The notes under the pieces: model-generated | Seen by the model: only the letters and a program-made list of their open reading frames with translations | What the model was told of the DNA's origin: nothing | Databases searched by the model: none | Shown here: positions 35,122 through 41,619 of the stretch, piece after piece | Position numbering within the stretch: the first letter of the stretch is position 1 | Layout: each line of letters starts with the position of its first letter | Program-made: the position numbers and the translations under genes | DNA from: Rhizobiales bacterium Ga0077548 | GTDB taxonomy: Bacteria > Pseudomonadota > Alphaproteobacteria > Rhizobiales > Xanthobacteraceae | Assembly: GCA_001464215.1 (NCBI GenBank) | Contig: LNEZ01000010.1 | Span: 1-41,619, forward strand | Length of the DNA stretch: 41,619 nucleotides | Direction of reading: 5' to 3'

Positions 35122-35553
35122 CTACCCCGCGTCGGCAACAAGCCCCGCCGCCTTGATACCCGCGATGCCAGCCGCTTCGTCGTTGTCAGACGTATCGCCG
35201 GAAACACCGACCGCGCCGATGATTGCGCCGTTAGCGTTCTTGATCAACACGCCGCCGGGTACCGGGATAAAATCACCGTCAAAAACGTGCGCGAGCGCCG
35301 CGCCGAAGTGCGGGCGCTCCAGAATGCGCTTCTCGACCGAGCGTCCGCCGATACCCATGCCAAGGCAGCCATGTGCCTTGCCATGCGCGATGTCAAAGCG
35401 GCGCAACGCGGAATTGTCTTCGATCGCGCAGGCAACAACCGTGCTGCGTGCATCGAGTACGACGATGCCCATGGGCTTGAATTTTGAATCCCGCGAGAAT
35501 TTAAGGCACGTGCTAACGATGATCTGCGCTTTTTCGAGTGTCAGTTCCGACAT
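35122..35553 (-). CDS. GlcG/HbpS family protein (DUF336)
   Basis: This 143-residue single-domain protein belongs to the GlcG/HbpS family. Recognisable features are LTLEKAQIIVSTCLKFS at the N-terminus, MGIVVLDARSTVVACAIEDN, GKAHGCLGMGIGGRSVEKRI and the glycine-rich VPGGVLIKNANGAIIGAVGVSGDTSDND-type C-terminal core (about residues 100-127). In E. coli glcG accompanies the glycolate oxidase genes; HbpS binds heme in Streptomyces. The biochemical role of GlcG remains open. It lies directly downstream of the FAD/Fe-S dehydrogenase (27 bases), the same association as in glc operons. GGGAG precedes the ATG at 35553 by 7 bases. Confidence 0.88.
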   Translation of the reverse strand: MSELTLEKAQIIVSTCLKFSRDSKFKPMGIVVLDARSTVVACAIEDNSALRRFDIAHGKAHGCLGMGIGGRSVEKRILERPHFGAALAHVFDGDFIPVPGGVLIKNANGAIIGAVGVSGDTSDNDEAAGIAGIKAAGLVADAG

Positions 35554-35580
35554 GATTTATCTCCCGACTGTGTTTTCTGC

Positions 35581-38517
35581 TTATTGTATTCGCTCGACGC
35601 CGAGGCTGCGCGCAAGGACGCGCGCAACATGGACTGCCTCCCGGCCCGCACCGTGACTAATCTGTTCGCGGCATGAGGTGCCGTCGGCAACGACGATGGT
35701 ACGCGCATCCGCCTTACGTACCGCAGGCAACAAGCTTAGCTCGCCCATAGCAAGCGAAACATCGATTGTTTCTTTACCGTAGCCGAAACTGCCGGCCATG
35801 CCGCAGCAGCTTGAGTCGATCGTTTCGACTTCAAGTTCCGGAATAAGTTTAAGGGTCTGCTGCACAGGTGTAAGCGCCCCAAATGCCTTCTGATGACAAT
35901 GCCCGTGCAGTAATGCCTTTTTTCCAATCGGCTTCAGATCGAGTTTCATGCGGCCTGCTGCTGTCTCAGCAGCGATAAATTCCTCGAACAGCATGACATT
36001 GCCTGAAAGTGCCGCGGCATCCCGGTTATCATTCAGTAATGACGGGATCTCATCGCGAAAGCCAAACACGCAGCTTGGCTCTAGACCTACGACCGGCACG
36101 CCCCTTCGCACATAGGACATCAGCACCTTCAATGTGCGCTCTGCTTCTTGTTTCGCTTGTTTAACGGCGCCGACGGACAGAAATGTCCTGCCACAGCAAA
36201 GTGGACGCCCTTGACCATCGTCTGCGAAATAAACGCGATAGCCTCCGGCCATCAGTACATCGCGCGCGGCCTCAAGATTCTCGCGGTCGAAGTAACGGTT
36301 GAAGGTGTCCGCGAAGAGGACAACTTCCTTTTCGCCGTCTCCTGGACTCGCAGCATACTCATCAAATACATCGCTCCGCCACTTCGGTAGCTTTCGTTTT
36401 GCGCTAAACCCGGTAAGCCATTCCGAAACCTTCGCGGCACCCGGCACTATGTCGCGCAGATTGAGAAACCAACCGATATGTTTCGCAAAACGCGCATAGC
36501 GAGGTAGCCAGCCGACCAGACGGTCGCGCAGCGAATAGCCGTGCTTCGCCGCACGGGCCGCGAGCACTTCTATTTTCATGCGTGCCATGTCAACGCCCGT
36601 CGGGCATTCGCGGCGGCAGCCTTTGCAAGAGACGCAAAGCTTCATGGTCTCGGCCATCGCTTCCGAAGTCAGCGCGTCTTCGCCGAGTTGTCCCGCTATC
36701 GCGAGCCGCAGCGAATTCGCGCGGCCGCGCGTGACATCGCGCTCGTCCCTTGTCACGCGATAGCTCGGGCACATCACGTTGCCGGCGCTGTTCCTGCAAG
36801 CGCCGTTGTTGTTGCACATCTCGACGGCGCCCTGAAAACCCTTCGCGCCGCCGGTGTATTCAGACCAGTTCAGTGCTGGTGTGAATTCTTCCAGACCGTA
36901 ATGCGGACCGTAGCGAAAATTATCGCGATCATCGAATTTCGGCGTGCGGACGATCTTGCCGCGATTGAACAGCGGCTTCGGATCGAAGCGGTCTTTTACT
37001 TCCTCGAAGGCACGCACGAGTTTCGACCCGAACATCTGTTCGTGAAATTCGGACCGGACCAGCCCGTCGCCATGCTCGCCGGAATGCGAGCCTTTATACT
37101 CTCGCACGATCGCGAAGGCCTCCTCCGCAATCGCGCGCATGGTCTTTACGTCTTTCTCCTGCCGGAGATTGAGCACGGGGCGCACATGAAGACAGCCGAC
37201 GGATGCGTGCGCGTACCAGGTGCCGCGCGTGCCGTTCTTCTCGAATATTTTCGTCAGACGCGCGGTGTAATCCGCGAGATGTTCGAGCGGCACGGCGCAG
37301 TCTTCGACGAAGGAGATCGGCTTGCCCTGCTCCTTCATAGACATCATCACGTTAAGGCCGGATGCGCGCAATTCCGCGATCGCCGTCTGCAACGCGGGTT
37401 CGGTCACATCGACCACGCCGCCCCACTTTACGCCTTGCTTATCCCAACCAAAGCCGAGATCGCTCATCACGTCATGAAGGTGCGATAAACGCTTTCTGTT
37501 CTCCTCCTCGCCGGCATCAAACTCGACCAGCAGGACTGCGTCAGGCACACCGCGCACGAATTTTTCCAATGTCGGCCTGAACATCGCGATTTCACGCGCA
37601 AGCTCGATCATGGTGCGATCGACGAGTTCGACCGCAATCGGTCCCGTCTTCACCAGATGCTGCGCCGCGCTCATCGCCTCATAAAAACTGCCGAAATGAC
37701 ACGCCGCGACAATGCGCTTGCCGAGCACGGGCCAGAGCTTCAGCTCCACCTTGGTGGTGAAAGCGAGCGTGCCTTCCGAACCTATTAATATGTGCGCGAG
37801 ATTGAGATCGTTCTTGCCGGGCGTTAGCGCATCGAGATTGTAGCCGCCGACGCGGCGTTGCACTTTCGGAAAACGCGCTTCGACCTCCGCCGCTTCGCGC
37901 GCACCAAGCTCGAGCAAATCTTTCGCGAGCGGCTTCAATGCCGAAGCATCCGGAATATCCGAAAGGTCGCGATTGGCGCGTCCAAAATGCGCGGAGTGGC
38001 CGCTCGCGAATACAGCGTCCATCGAAATTACGTTGTCGCGCATGGTGCCGTAGCGGAGCGAACGTCCACCGCAGGAGTTGTTTCCGGCCATGCCGCCGAT
38101 GGTTGCGCGCGACGCGGTCGAAACATCGACCGGATACCAAAGCCCGTGCTTGCGTAGCGCACGGTTCAGATCGTCGAGCACGATGCCGGGTTCGACCACG
38201 CAGCGTTTGTTCTCGACATCCAGTTCGAGGATTTTATTCAGGTGCTTGGAGCAGTCGATCACGAGCGAGTGGTTGATGGTCTGCCCACATTGGGAGGTGC
38301 CGCCGCCGCGCGCGAGTACCGTCGCGCCCTCTTGATCGGCCAATTCAATCGCTGCCTTCGCCTCCTCTATTGTGCGAGGCACAACGACACCGACCGGCAT
38401 CATTTGATAATGCGAAGCGTCCGTTGCGTAGCGCCCGCGGCTGAAGCCGTCGAACAACACGCCGCCCGTGATTTCGCGGCGCAGCTTCCGCTCCAGTCCC
38501 GGCATCAGGACGTTCAT
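35581..38517 (-). CDS. fused FAD-linked oxidase and Fe-S protein (GlcD-GlcF type D-2-hydroxyacid dehydrogenase)
   Basis: This 978-residue protein joins a flavin dehydrogenase to an iron-sulfur electron-transfer half. N-terminal FAD_binding_4 domain (about 35-220): VLARGGGTSQCGQTINHS and GGMAGNNSCGGRSLRYGT. An FAD-oxidase C domain follows (HGDGLVRSEF near 465). Two 4Fe-4S type motifs come next: CNNNGACRNSAGNVMCPSY and CVSCKGCRRECPTGVD. The last third is a CCG/heterodisulfide-reductase-like domain with PLCCGRTFLS, GLEPSCVFGF, HGHCHQKAFG and SSCCGMAGSFGYG. Such fusions (YdiJ type) oxidise D-lactate, D-2-hydroxyglutarate or related acids and pass electrons to quinone. AGGGG precedes the ATG at 38517. 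It heads the eight-gene operon and diverges from serine-glyoxylate aminotransferase. Confidence 0.92.
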   Translation of the reverse strand: MNVLMPGLERKLRREITGGVLFDGFSRGRYATDASHYQMMPVGVVVPRTIEEAKAAIELADQEGATVLARGGGTSQCGQTINHSLVIDCSKHLNKILELDVENKRCVVEPGIVLDDLNRALRKHGLWYPVDVSTASRATIGGMAGNNSCGGRSLRYGTMRDNVISMDAVFASGHSAHFGRANRDLSDIPDASALKPLAKDLLELGAREAAEVEARFPKVQRRVGGYNLDALTPGKNDLNLAHILIGSEGTLAFTTKVELKLWPVLGKRIVAACHFGSFYEAMSAAQHLVKTGPIAVELVDRTMIELAREIAMFRPTLEKFVRGVPDAVLLVEFDAGEEENRKRLSHLHDVMSDLGFGWDKQGVKWGGVVDVTEPALQTAIAELRASGLNVMMSMKEQGKPISFVEDCAVPLEHLADYTARLTKIFEKNGTRGTWYAHASVGCLHVRPVLNLRQEKDVKTMRAIAEEAFAIVREYKGSHSGEHGDGLVRSEFHEQMFGSKLVRAFEEVKDRFDPKPLFNRGKIVRTPKFDDRDNFRYGPHYGLEEFTPALNWSEYTGGAKGFQGAVEMCNNNGACRNSAGNVMCPSYRVTRDERDVTRGRANSLRLAIAGQLGEDALTSEAMAETMKLCVSCKGCRRECPTGVDMARMKIEVLAARAAKHGYSLRDRLVGWLPRYARFAKHIGWFLNLRDIVPGAAKVSEWLTGFSAKRKLPKWRSDVFDEYAASPGDGEKEVVLFADTFNRYFDRENLEAARDVLMAGGYRVYFADDGQGRPLCCGRTFLSVGAVKQAKQEAERTLKVLMSYVRRGVPVVGLEPSCVFGFRDEIPSLLNDNRDAAALSGNVMLFEEFIAAETAAGRMKLDLKPIGKKALLHGHCHQKAFGALTPVQQTLKLIPELEVETIDSSCCGMAGSFGYGKETIDVSLAMGELSLLPAVRKADARTIVVADGTSCREQISHGAGREAVHVARVLARSLGVERIQ

Positions 38518-38565
38518 CGGGTGCGCCCCTTTATCGCTGCATGGCGGCTAAGGCGTGCGCGCTGC

Positions 38566-38587
38566 TTGACCGGGATGCGTGTATAAT
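38566..38587 (+). promoter_or_regulatory. TTGACC and TATAAT boxes in the divergent region, spacing too short
   Basis: A perfect TATAAT (38582-38587) lies 72 bases before the aminotransferase GTG. TTGACC (38566-38571) is only 10 bases upstream of it. The -10 box alone could serve a factor-assisted promoter. Neither box is placed for a standard sigma-70 pair. Confidence 0.35.
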
Positions 38588-38658
38588 TCACAGGACTGGC
38601 CAGCTCTTATTTCAATCACGCGCATCGCTCGCGCATTCAAGACTACCGGGGGATCACA

Positions 38659-39855
38659 GTGGCGTCTAATCGTTCGCGCACCGCAGGCAGACATTTTCTC
38701 CAGATCCCCGGCCCGAGCCCCATTCCCGACCGCGTGTTGCGGGCGATGGATATGCCGATCATCGATCATCGCGGGCCCGAATTCGGCAAGCTGGCCCGTC
38801 GCGTGCTCGATGGCGTGAAGACGATTTTCAAGACCACGAATCCCGTCATCATCTATCCCTCGTCCGGCACCGGCGCGTGGGAAGCGGCCCTCGTCAATAC
38901 GCTTTCGCCGGGCGATCACGTGCTCATGTACGAGACCGGCCAGTTCGGCACGCTCTGGAAGAAGATGGCCGAGAAGCTAGGACTGGTACCGATCTTCATC
39001 GAAACCGACTGGCGCAGCGGCGCCGACCCGAAAGCGATCGAAGCGAAGCTGCGCGAAGACAAAGAAAAGAAGATCAAGGCAGTCGCCGTTTTGCACAACG
39101 AAACCTCCACCGGCTGCGTCTCGCATCCCGCGGAAGTCCGCAAAGCAATCGACGCCGCCGGGCACCCGGCACTTCTGCTCGTCGATACCATCTCCTCGCT
39201 TGCCTCGATCGACTATCGCCACGACGAATGGGGTGTCGATGTCACCGTCGGCGGCGCGCAGAAGGGTTTGATGCTGCCGCCCGGCGTCTCCTTCAACGCA
39301 GTCAGCGATAAGGCACTCGTCGCATCGAAGTCGTCAGCGCTTCCGAAGTCCTTCTGGGGCTGGGAAGAAATGATCGCGATGAACAAGACCAACTATTTCC
39401 CTTACACGCCGGCCACGAATATTCTCTACGGTCTCGCCGAAGCGATCGATATGCTGCACGAGGAAGGCCTTGAGAACGTATTTTCGCGTCACGACCGGCT
39501 CGCGGAAGCGACCCGGCGCGCGGTGCGCAGCTGGGGCCTAGAAATTCTTTGCAAGGACCCGAAGTATTATTCCTCCACGATCACGGCGATCCTGCTGCCG
39601 GAAGGCCATAATGCGGATCAGTTCCGCACGGCTGCGCTCGAGAACTTCGACATCGCTTACGGCGCGGGCCTCGGCAAAATCGCTGGCAAGGTCTTCCGCA
39701 TCGGCCATCTCGGCGACACCAACGACGGCACCATCATTGGCGCGTTGGCGCTCACCGAAATGGCGCTCGGCGTTGCCGGCATTCCGCACAAAAAAGGCGG
39801 TGTGCAAGCGGCGATGGATTACATCGGCGAAGAGAGCAAGAAGCGCGCGAACTGA
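38659..39855 (+). CDS. serine--glyoxylate aminotransferase
   Basis: This PLP enzyme transfers the amino group of serine (or alanine) to glyoxylate, making glycine. The 398-residue protein matches the class V aminotransferase fold. PGPSPIPDRVLRAMDMPIID near residues 17-36 is typical of this group, followed by YPSSGTGAWEAALVNTLSPG (cofactor phosphate loop), HNETSTGCVSHPAEV, LLLVDTISSLASIDY with the cofactor Asp, and VGGAQKGLMLPPG with the PLP lysine at K202. The C-terminal RIGHLGDTNDGTIIGALALT is also diagnostic. The start is GTG 38659 with GGGGGAT upstream. The stop is six bases from the convergent dehydrogenase. A role in clearing glyoxylate made by neighbouring hydroxyacid oxidation is inferred. 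Confidence 0.92.
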   Translation: MASNRSRTAGRHFLQIPGPSPIPDRVLRAMDMPIIDHRGPEFGKLARRVLDGVKTIFKTTNPVIIYPSSGTGAWEAALVNTLSPGDHVLMYETGQFGTLWKKMAEKLGLVPIFIETDWRSGADPKAIEAKLREDKEKKIKAVAVLHNETSTGCVSHPAEVRKAIDAAGHPALLLVDTISSLASIDYRHDEWGVDVTVGGAQKGLMLPPGVSFNAVSDKALVASKSSALPKSFWGWEEMIAMNKTNYFPYTPATNILYGLAEAIDMLHEEGLENVFSRHDRLAEATRRAVRSWGLEILCKDPKYYSSTITAILLPEGHNADQFRTAALENFDIAYGAGLGKIAGKVFRIGHLGDTNDGTIIGALALTEMALGVAGIPHKKGGVQAAMDYIGEESKKRAN

Positions 39856-39861
39856 GCATTC

Positions 39862-40848
39862 CTACGCGACGAATATCCCGCCAAGCTCATCGTCGATATG
39901 CAGCTTCACGATGTCGTCGAAGGTTCGCTCTGCGGTTGTGAAACCGAGAGACTTCGCGCGTGAGGTATCGAAGTTGCGCGGCCAGCCGGAAACGATCCGC
40001 ATGATGGTCTGATCCGGCTCGCGCTTGATGCGCTTGGTCACGCCCTTACCCGCAACGCGCTCAAGCCCCGCAATCTGCTCGCCGACGGTGACCGATAGAC
40101 CCGGCATCGAGAGATTTACGCGATTATTGAGCTTCGCGATCTCTATGGTTGCGGCGTGCATCAGAAAACCGATCGCCGAGCGCGGCGACGCGTGCCAGTG
40201 GCGCACATCCTCCGAAACCGGCAGCACCGCCTCCTCGCCGCTCAACGGCTCGCGGATAATGTTCGAGAAAAAGCCTGACGCCGCCTTATTGGGCTTTCCG
40301 GGACGCACACAGATTGTCGGCAGGCGAATGCCGACGCCTTCGAGAAGGCCGCGGCGCGAATAATCGGCGAGCATCAATTCGCCCATCGCCTTTTGCGTGC
40401 CATAGCTCGTCAGTGGGGTTTCGAAGAATTCGTCACTGATCGCGTCCGGAAACGGCGCGCCGAATACGGCAATAGAAGACGTGAAGACGACGCGCGGCTT
40501 GTAACCGCCGCCAACTTTCTTGATTGCATCCAAGAGAAAGCGCGTGCCGTCGAGATTAATACGATAGCCCTTATCGAGATCGGCCTCCGCCTCACCGGAC
40601 ACGATGGCAGCCAAGTGAAAGATCATATCGGGCTTCGAAGCGATCAGTTTTTCCGCCTCACCCGGCATCGAAAAGTCGGATGCCGACGCGCTGACCGGAA
40701 ACGGCGCGTTTGCCGGCGTTTCCGGCGCTACCACATCATGCAGCGTGAGTTTCGAAATCTCGCGCGAGCCGATGCGCTGTTCTTTCAACAAACGCCCGGT
40801 GAGCTTGCGCCCGATCATACCGGCCGCGCCGAGTATCAACACTTGCAT
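39862..40848 (-). CDS. denD: NAD-dependent epimerase/dehydratase, D-erythronate dehydrogenase-like
   Basis: This extended SDR protein has 328 residues. The Rossmann motif GAAGMIG is at 7-13, and the active-site region contains VFTSSIAVFGAPFP and TSYGTQKAMGELML with the Tyr-x-x-x-Lys pair. IRLPTICVRPGKPNKAASGF and VRHWHASPRSAIGFLMHAA are the features by which I recognise the D-erythronate 2-dehydrogenase (DenD) group, which starts four-carbon sugar-acid breakdown. No 3-oxo-tetronate kinase or isomerase is visible within the window, so a different sugar acid is possible. AAGGA inside the permease stop region lies 7 bases before the ATG at 40848. It follows the ABC permease by three bases, indicating one operon. 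Confidence 0.8.
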   Translation of the reverse strand: MQVLILGAAGMIGRKLTGRLLKEQRIGSREISKLTLHDVVAPETPANAPFPVSASASDFSMPGEAEKLIASKPDMIFHLAAIVSGEAEADLDKGYRINLDGTRFLLDAIKKVGGGYKPRVVFTSSIAVFGAPFPDAISDEFFETPLTSYGTQKAMGELMLADYSRRGLLEGVGIRLPTICVRPGKPNKAASGFFSNIIREPLSGEEAVLPVSEDVRHWHASPRSAIGFLMHAATIEIAKLNNRVNLSMPGLSVTVGEQIAGLERVAGKGVTKRIKREPDQTIMRIVSGWPRNFDTSRAKSLGFTTAERTFDDIVKLHIDDELGGIFVA

Positions 40849-40851
40849 GGC

Positions 40852-41619
40852 TTATTCCTTGACCGCGCCCGTCATCGCCGAAACGTAATGTTCGACGAAA
40901 AATGCGTAAAGGATCACGAGCGGCAGCGAACCCAGCATCGCGCCTGCCATCAGCGAACCCCAACGATAGACATCGCCATCGACGAGTTCGCTCACAATAG
41001 CGACCGGAACGGTCCGATTCTGCACGGACTGGATCAAGGTGAGCGCGTAAATAAATTCGTTCCAGCACAGCGTGAACGAGAAGATGAACGCGGAGATCAG
41101 CCCCGGAATGGCCAGCGGCAGAACGATCTTCGTCAAAATTTGCCAGCGGCTCGCTCCGTCGATCAGCGCACACTCCTCAAGCTCGAACGGAATGGTCTTG
41201 AAGTAACCCATCAGGAGCCAGGTCGAGAACGGGATCAGGATTGTCGGATAGACGAGGATGAGCGCGAGCGGCGAGTCGAACAGTCCATAGAAATGAATGA
41301 CCGAGGCCAGCGGAATGAACAGGATCGACGGCGGGATCAGATACGCCATGAAGATCGAGGCGCCGATCATCTGCGCGCCACGAAACCGAAGCCGCACAAT
41401 CGCGTAGGCGGCAAGCACGCTCGCGAAGATCGACAACATCGTCGCGGCGAACGCGACGTACATCGTATTCCATAGCCAGCGCGGATACGCCGTCTCGAAC
41501 AACAGCCGCTTGATGTGTTCCAGCGTCGGGTTGACCACCCAGAACGGATTGTGGGTATTCATATCGACGAGTTGCGCGTTCGGCTTCACCGATGTCAGTA
41601 CCATCCAGTAGAACGGGAA
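40852..41619 (-). CDS. sugar ABC transporter permease, MalG type (5' end outside window)
   Basis: This is an inner-membrane permease of the carbohydrate uptake family 1. The coding frame stays open through the window edge, and the five codons before the internal ATG at 41604 (FPFYW) fit the usual sequence after the first helix, so the protein is cut and about 20-30 residues are missing. Visible: helices TMYVAFAATMLSIFASVLAA and ASIFMAYLIPPSILFIPLAS, the periplasmic loop FYGLFDSPLALILVYPTILI, the EAA coupling loop EECALIDGASRWQILTKIVL and LPLAIPGLISAFIFSFTLCW. The partner MalF-type permease, binding protein and ATPase must lie beyond 41619. Coupling to the DenD-like gene suggests a sugar-acid or polyol substrate. 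Confidence 0.9.
   Translation of the reverse strand, partial: FPFYWMVLTSVKPNAQLVDMNTHNPFWVVNPTLEHIKRLLFETAYPRWLWNTMYVAFAATMLSIFASVLAAYAIVRLRFRGAQMIGASIFMAYLIPPSILFIPLASVIHFYGLFDSPLALILVYPTILIPFSTWLLMGYFKTIPFELEECALIDGASRWQILTKIVLPLAIPGLISAFIFSFTLCWNEFIYALTLIQSVQNRTVPVAIVSELVDGDVYRWGSLMAGAMLGSLPLVILYAFFVEHYVSAMTGAVKE

Overview
The window looks like chromosomal DNA from an alphaproteobacterium of the order Hyphomicrobiales (Rhizobiales). The pointers are high GC, a polar organiser of the PopZ family, the gene order pcm-like / tolC / popZ / valS, a complete aapJQMP amino-acid transporter, and a FixJ-type regulator. A family such as Nitrobacteraceae or Xanthobacteraceae is only a guess. I see no insertion sequence, prophage, CRISPR array or replication origin.

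Layout. 127-1118: a 3-methyladenine DNA glycosylase and a convergent SnoaL-like protein. 1217-6963 (minus): a PIMT-like protein, TolC, PopZ and a valyl-tRNA synthetase gene broken by a small out-of-frame deletion. 7127-7783: tRNA-Cys, a hotdog thioesterase and tRNA-Asn. 7938-8600: an orphan membrane protein in AT-richer DNA. 8690-13638 (plus): photolyase, then a sulfur-flavoured run of cysteine synthase, HutX-like protein, 3-mercaptopyruvate sulfurtransferase and a persulfide-dioxygenase-like MBL hydrolase. 13640-18066 (minus): the aap operon, divergent from cystathionine beta-lyase (18253-19434). 19436-22592 (minus): SDR, HpaI-type aldolase, glycerol kinase. 22689-24985: a MASE1 histidine kinase and its FixJ-like response regulator. 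25091-27294: a small membrane protein, a TerC/YjbE family exporter behind an unusual leader, and a secreted alpha/beta hydrolase.

27300-38517 (minus) is one long run of eight genes with short gaps or overlaps. It carries a fused FAD/Fe-S dehydrogenase, a GlcG/HbpS protein, a crotonase, a class III CoA-transferase, a double ABC ATPase, a peptide-type binding protein and two permeases. I infer an uptake-plus-catabolism operon in which an imported organic acid is activated to a CoA ester and a D-2-hydroxy acid is oxidised. Serine-glyoxylate aminotransferase diverges from it at 38659. A D-erythronate dehydrogenase-like protein and a sugar ABC permease, cut by the window edge, close the window.

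The observations I rate highest are the leader of the TerC gene, the valS lesion and the eight-gene operon. In the TerC leader a 25-codon open frame with a strong ribosome site ends on the terC start codon, and an upstream CCCTCT could mask that ribosome site. The valS lesion matches loss of about 34 nt in an essential gene. In the eight-gene operon both CoA enzymes carry non-textbook catalytic residues. All functions are inferred from sequence motifs and context; no database search was run.
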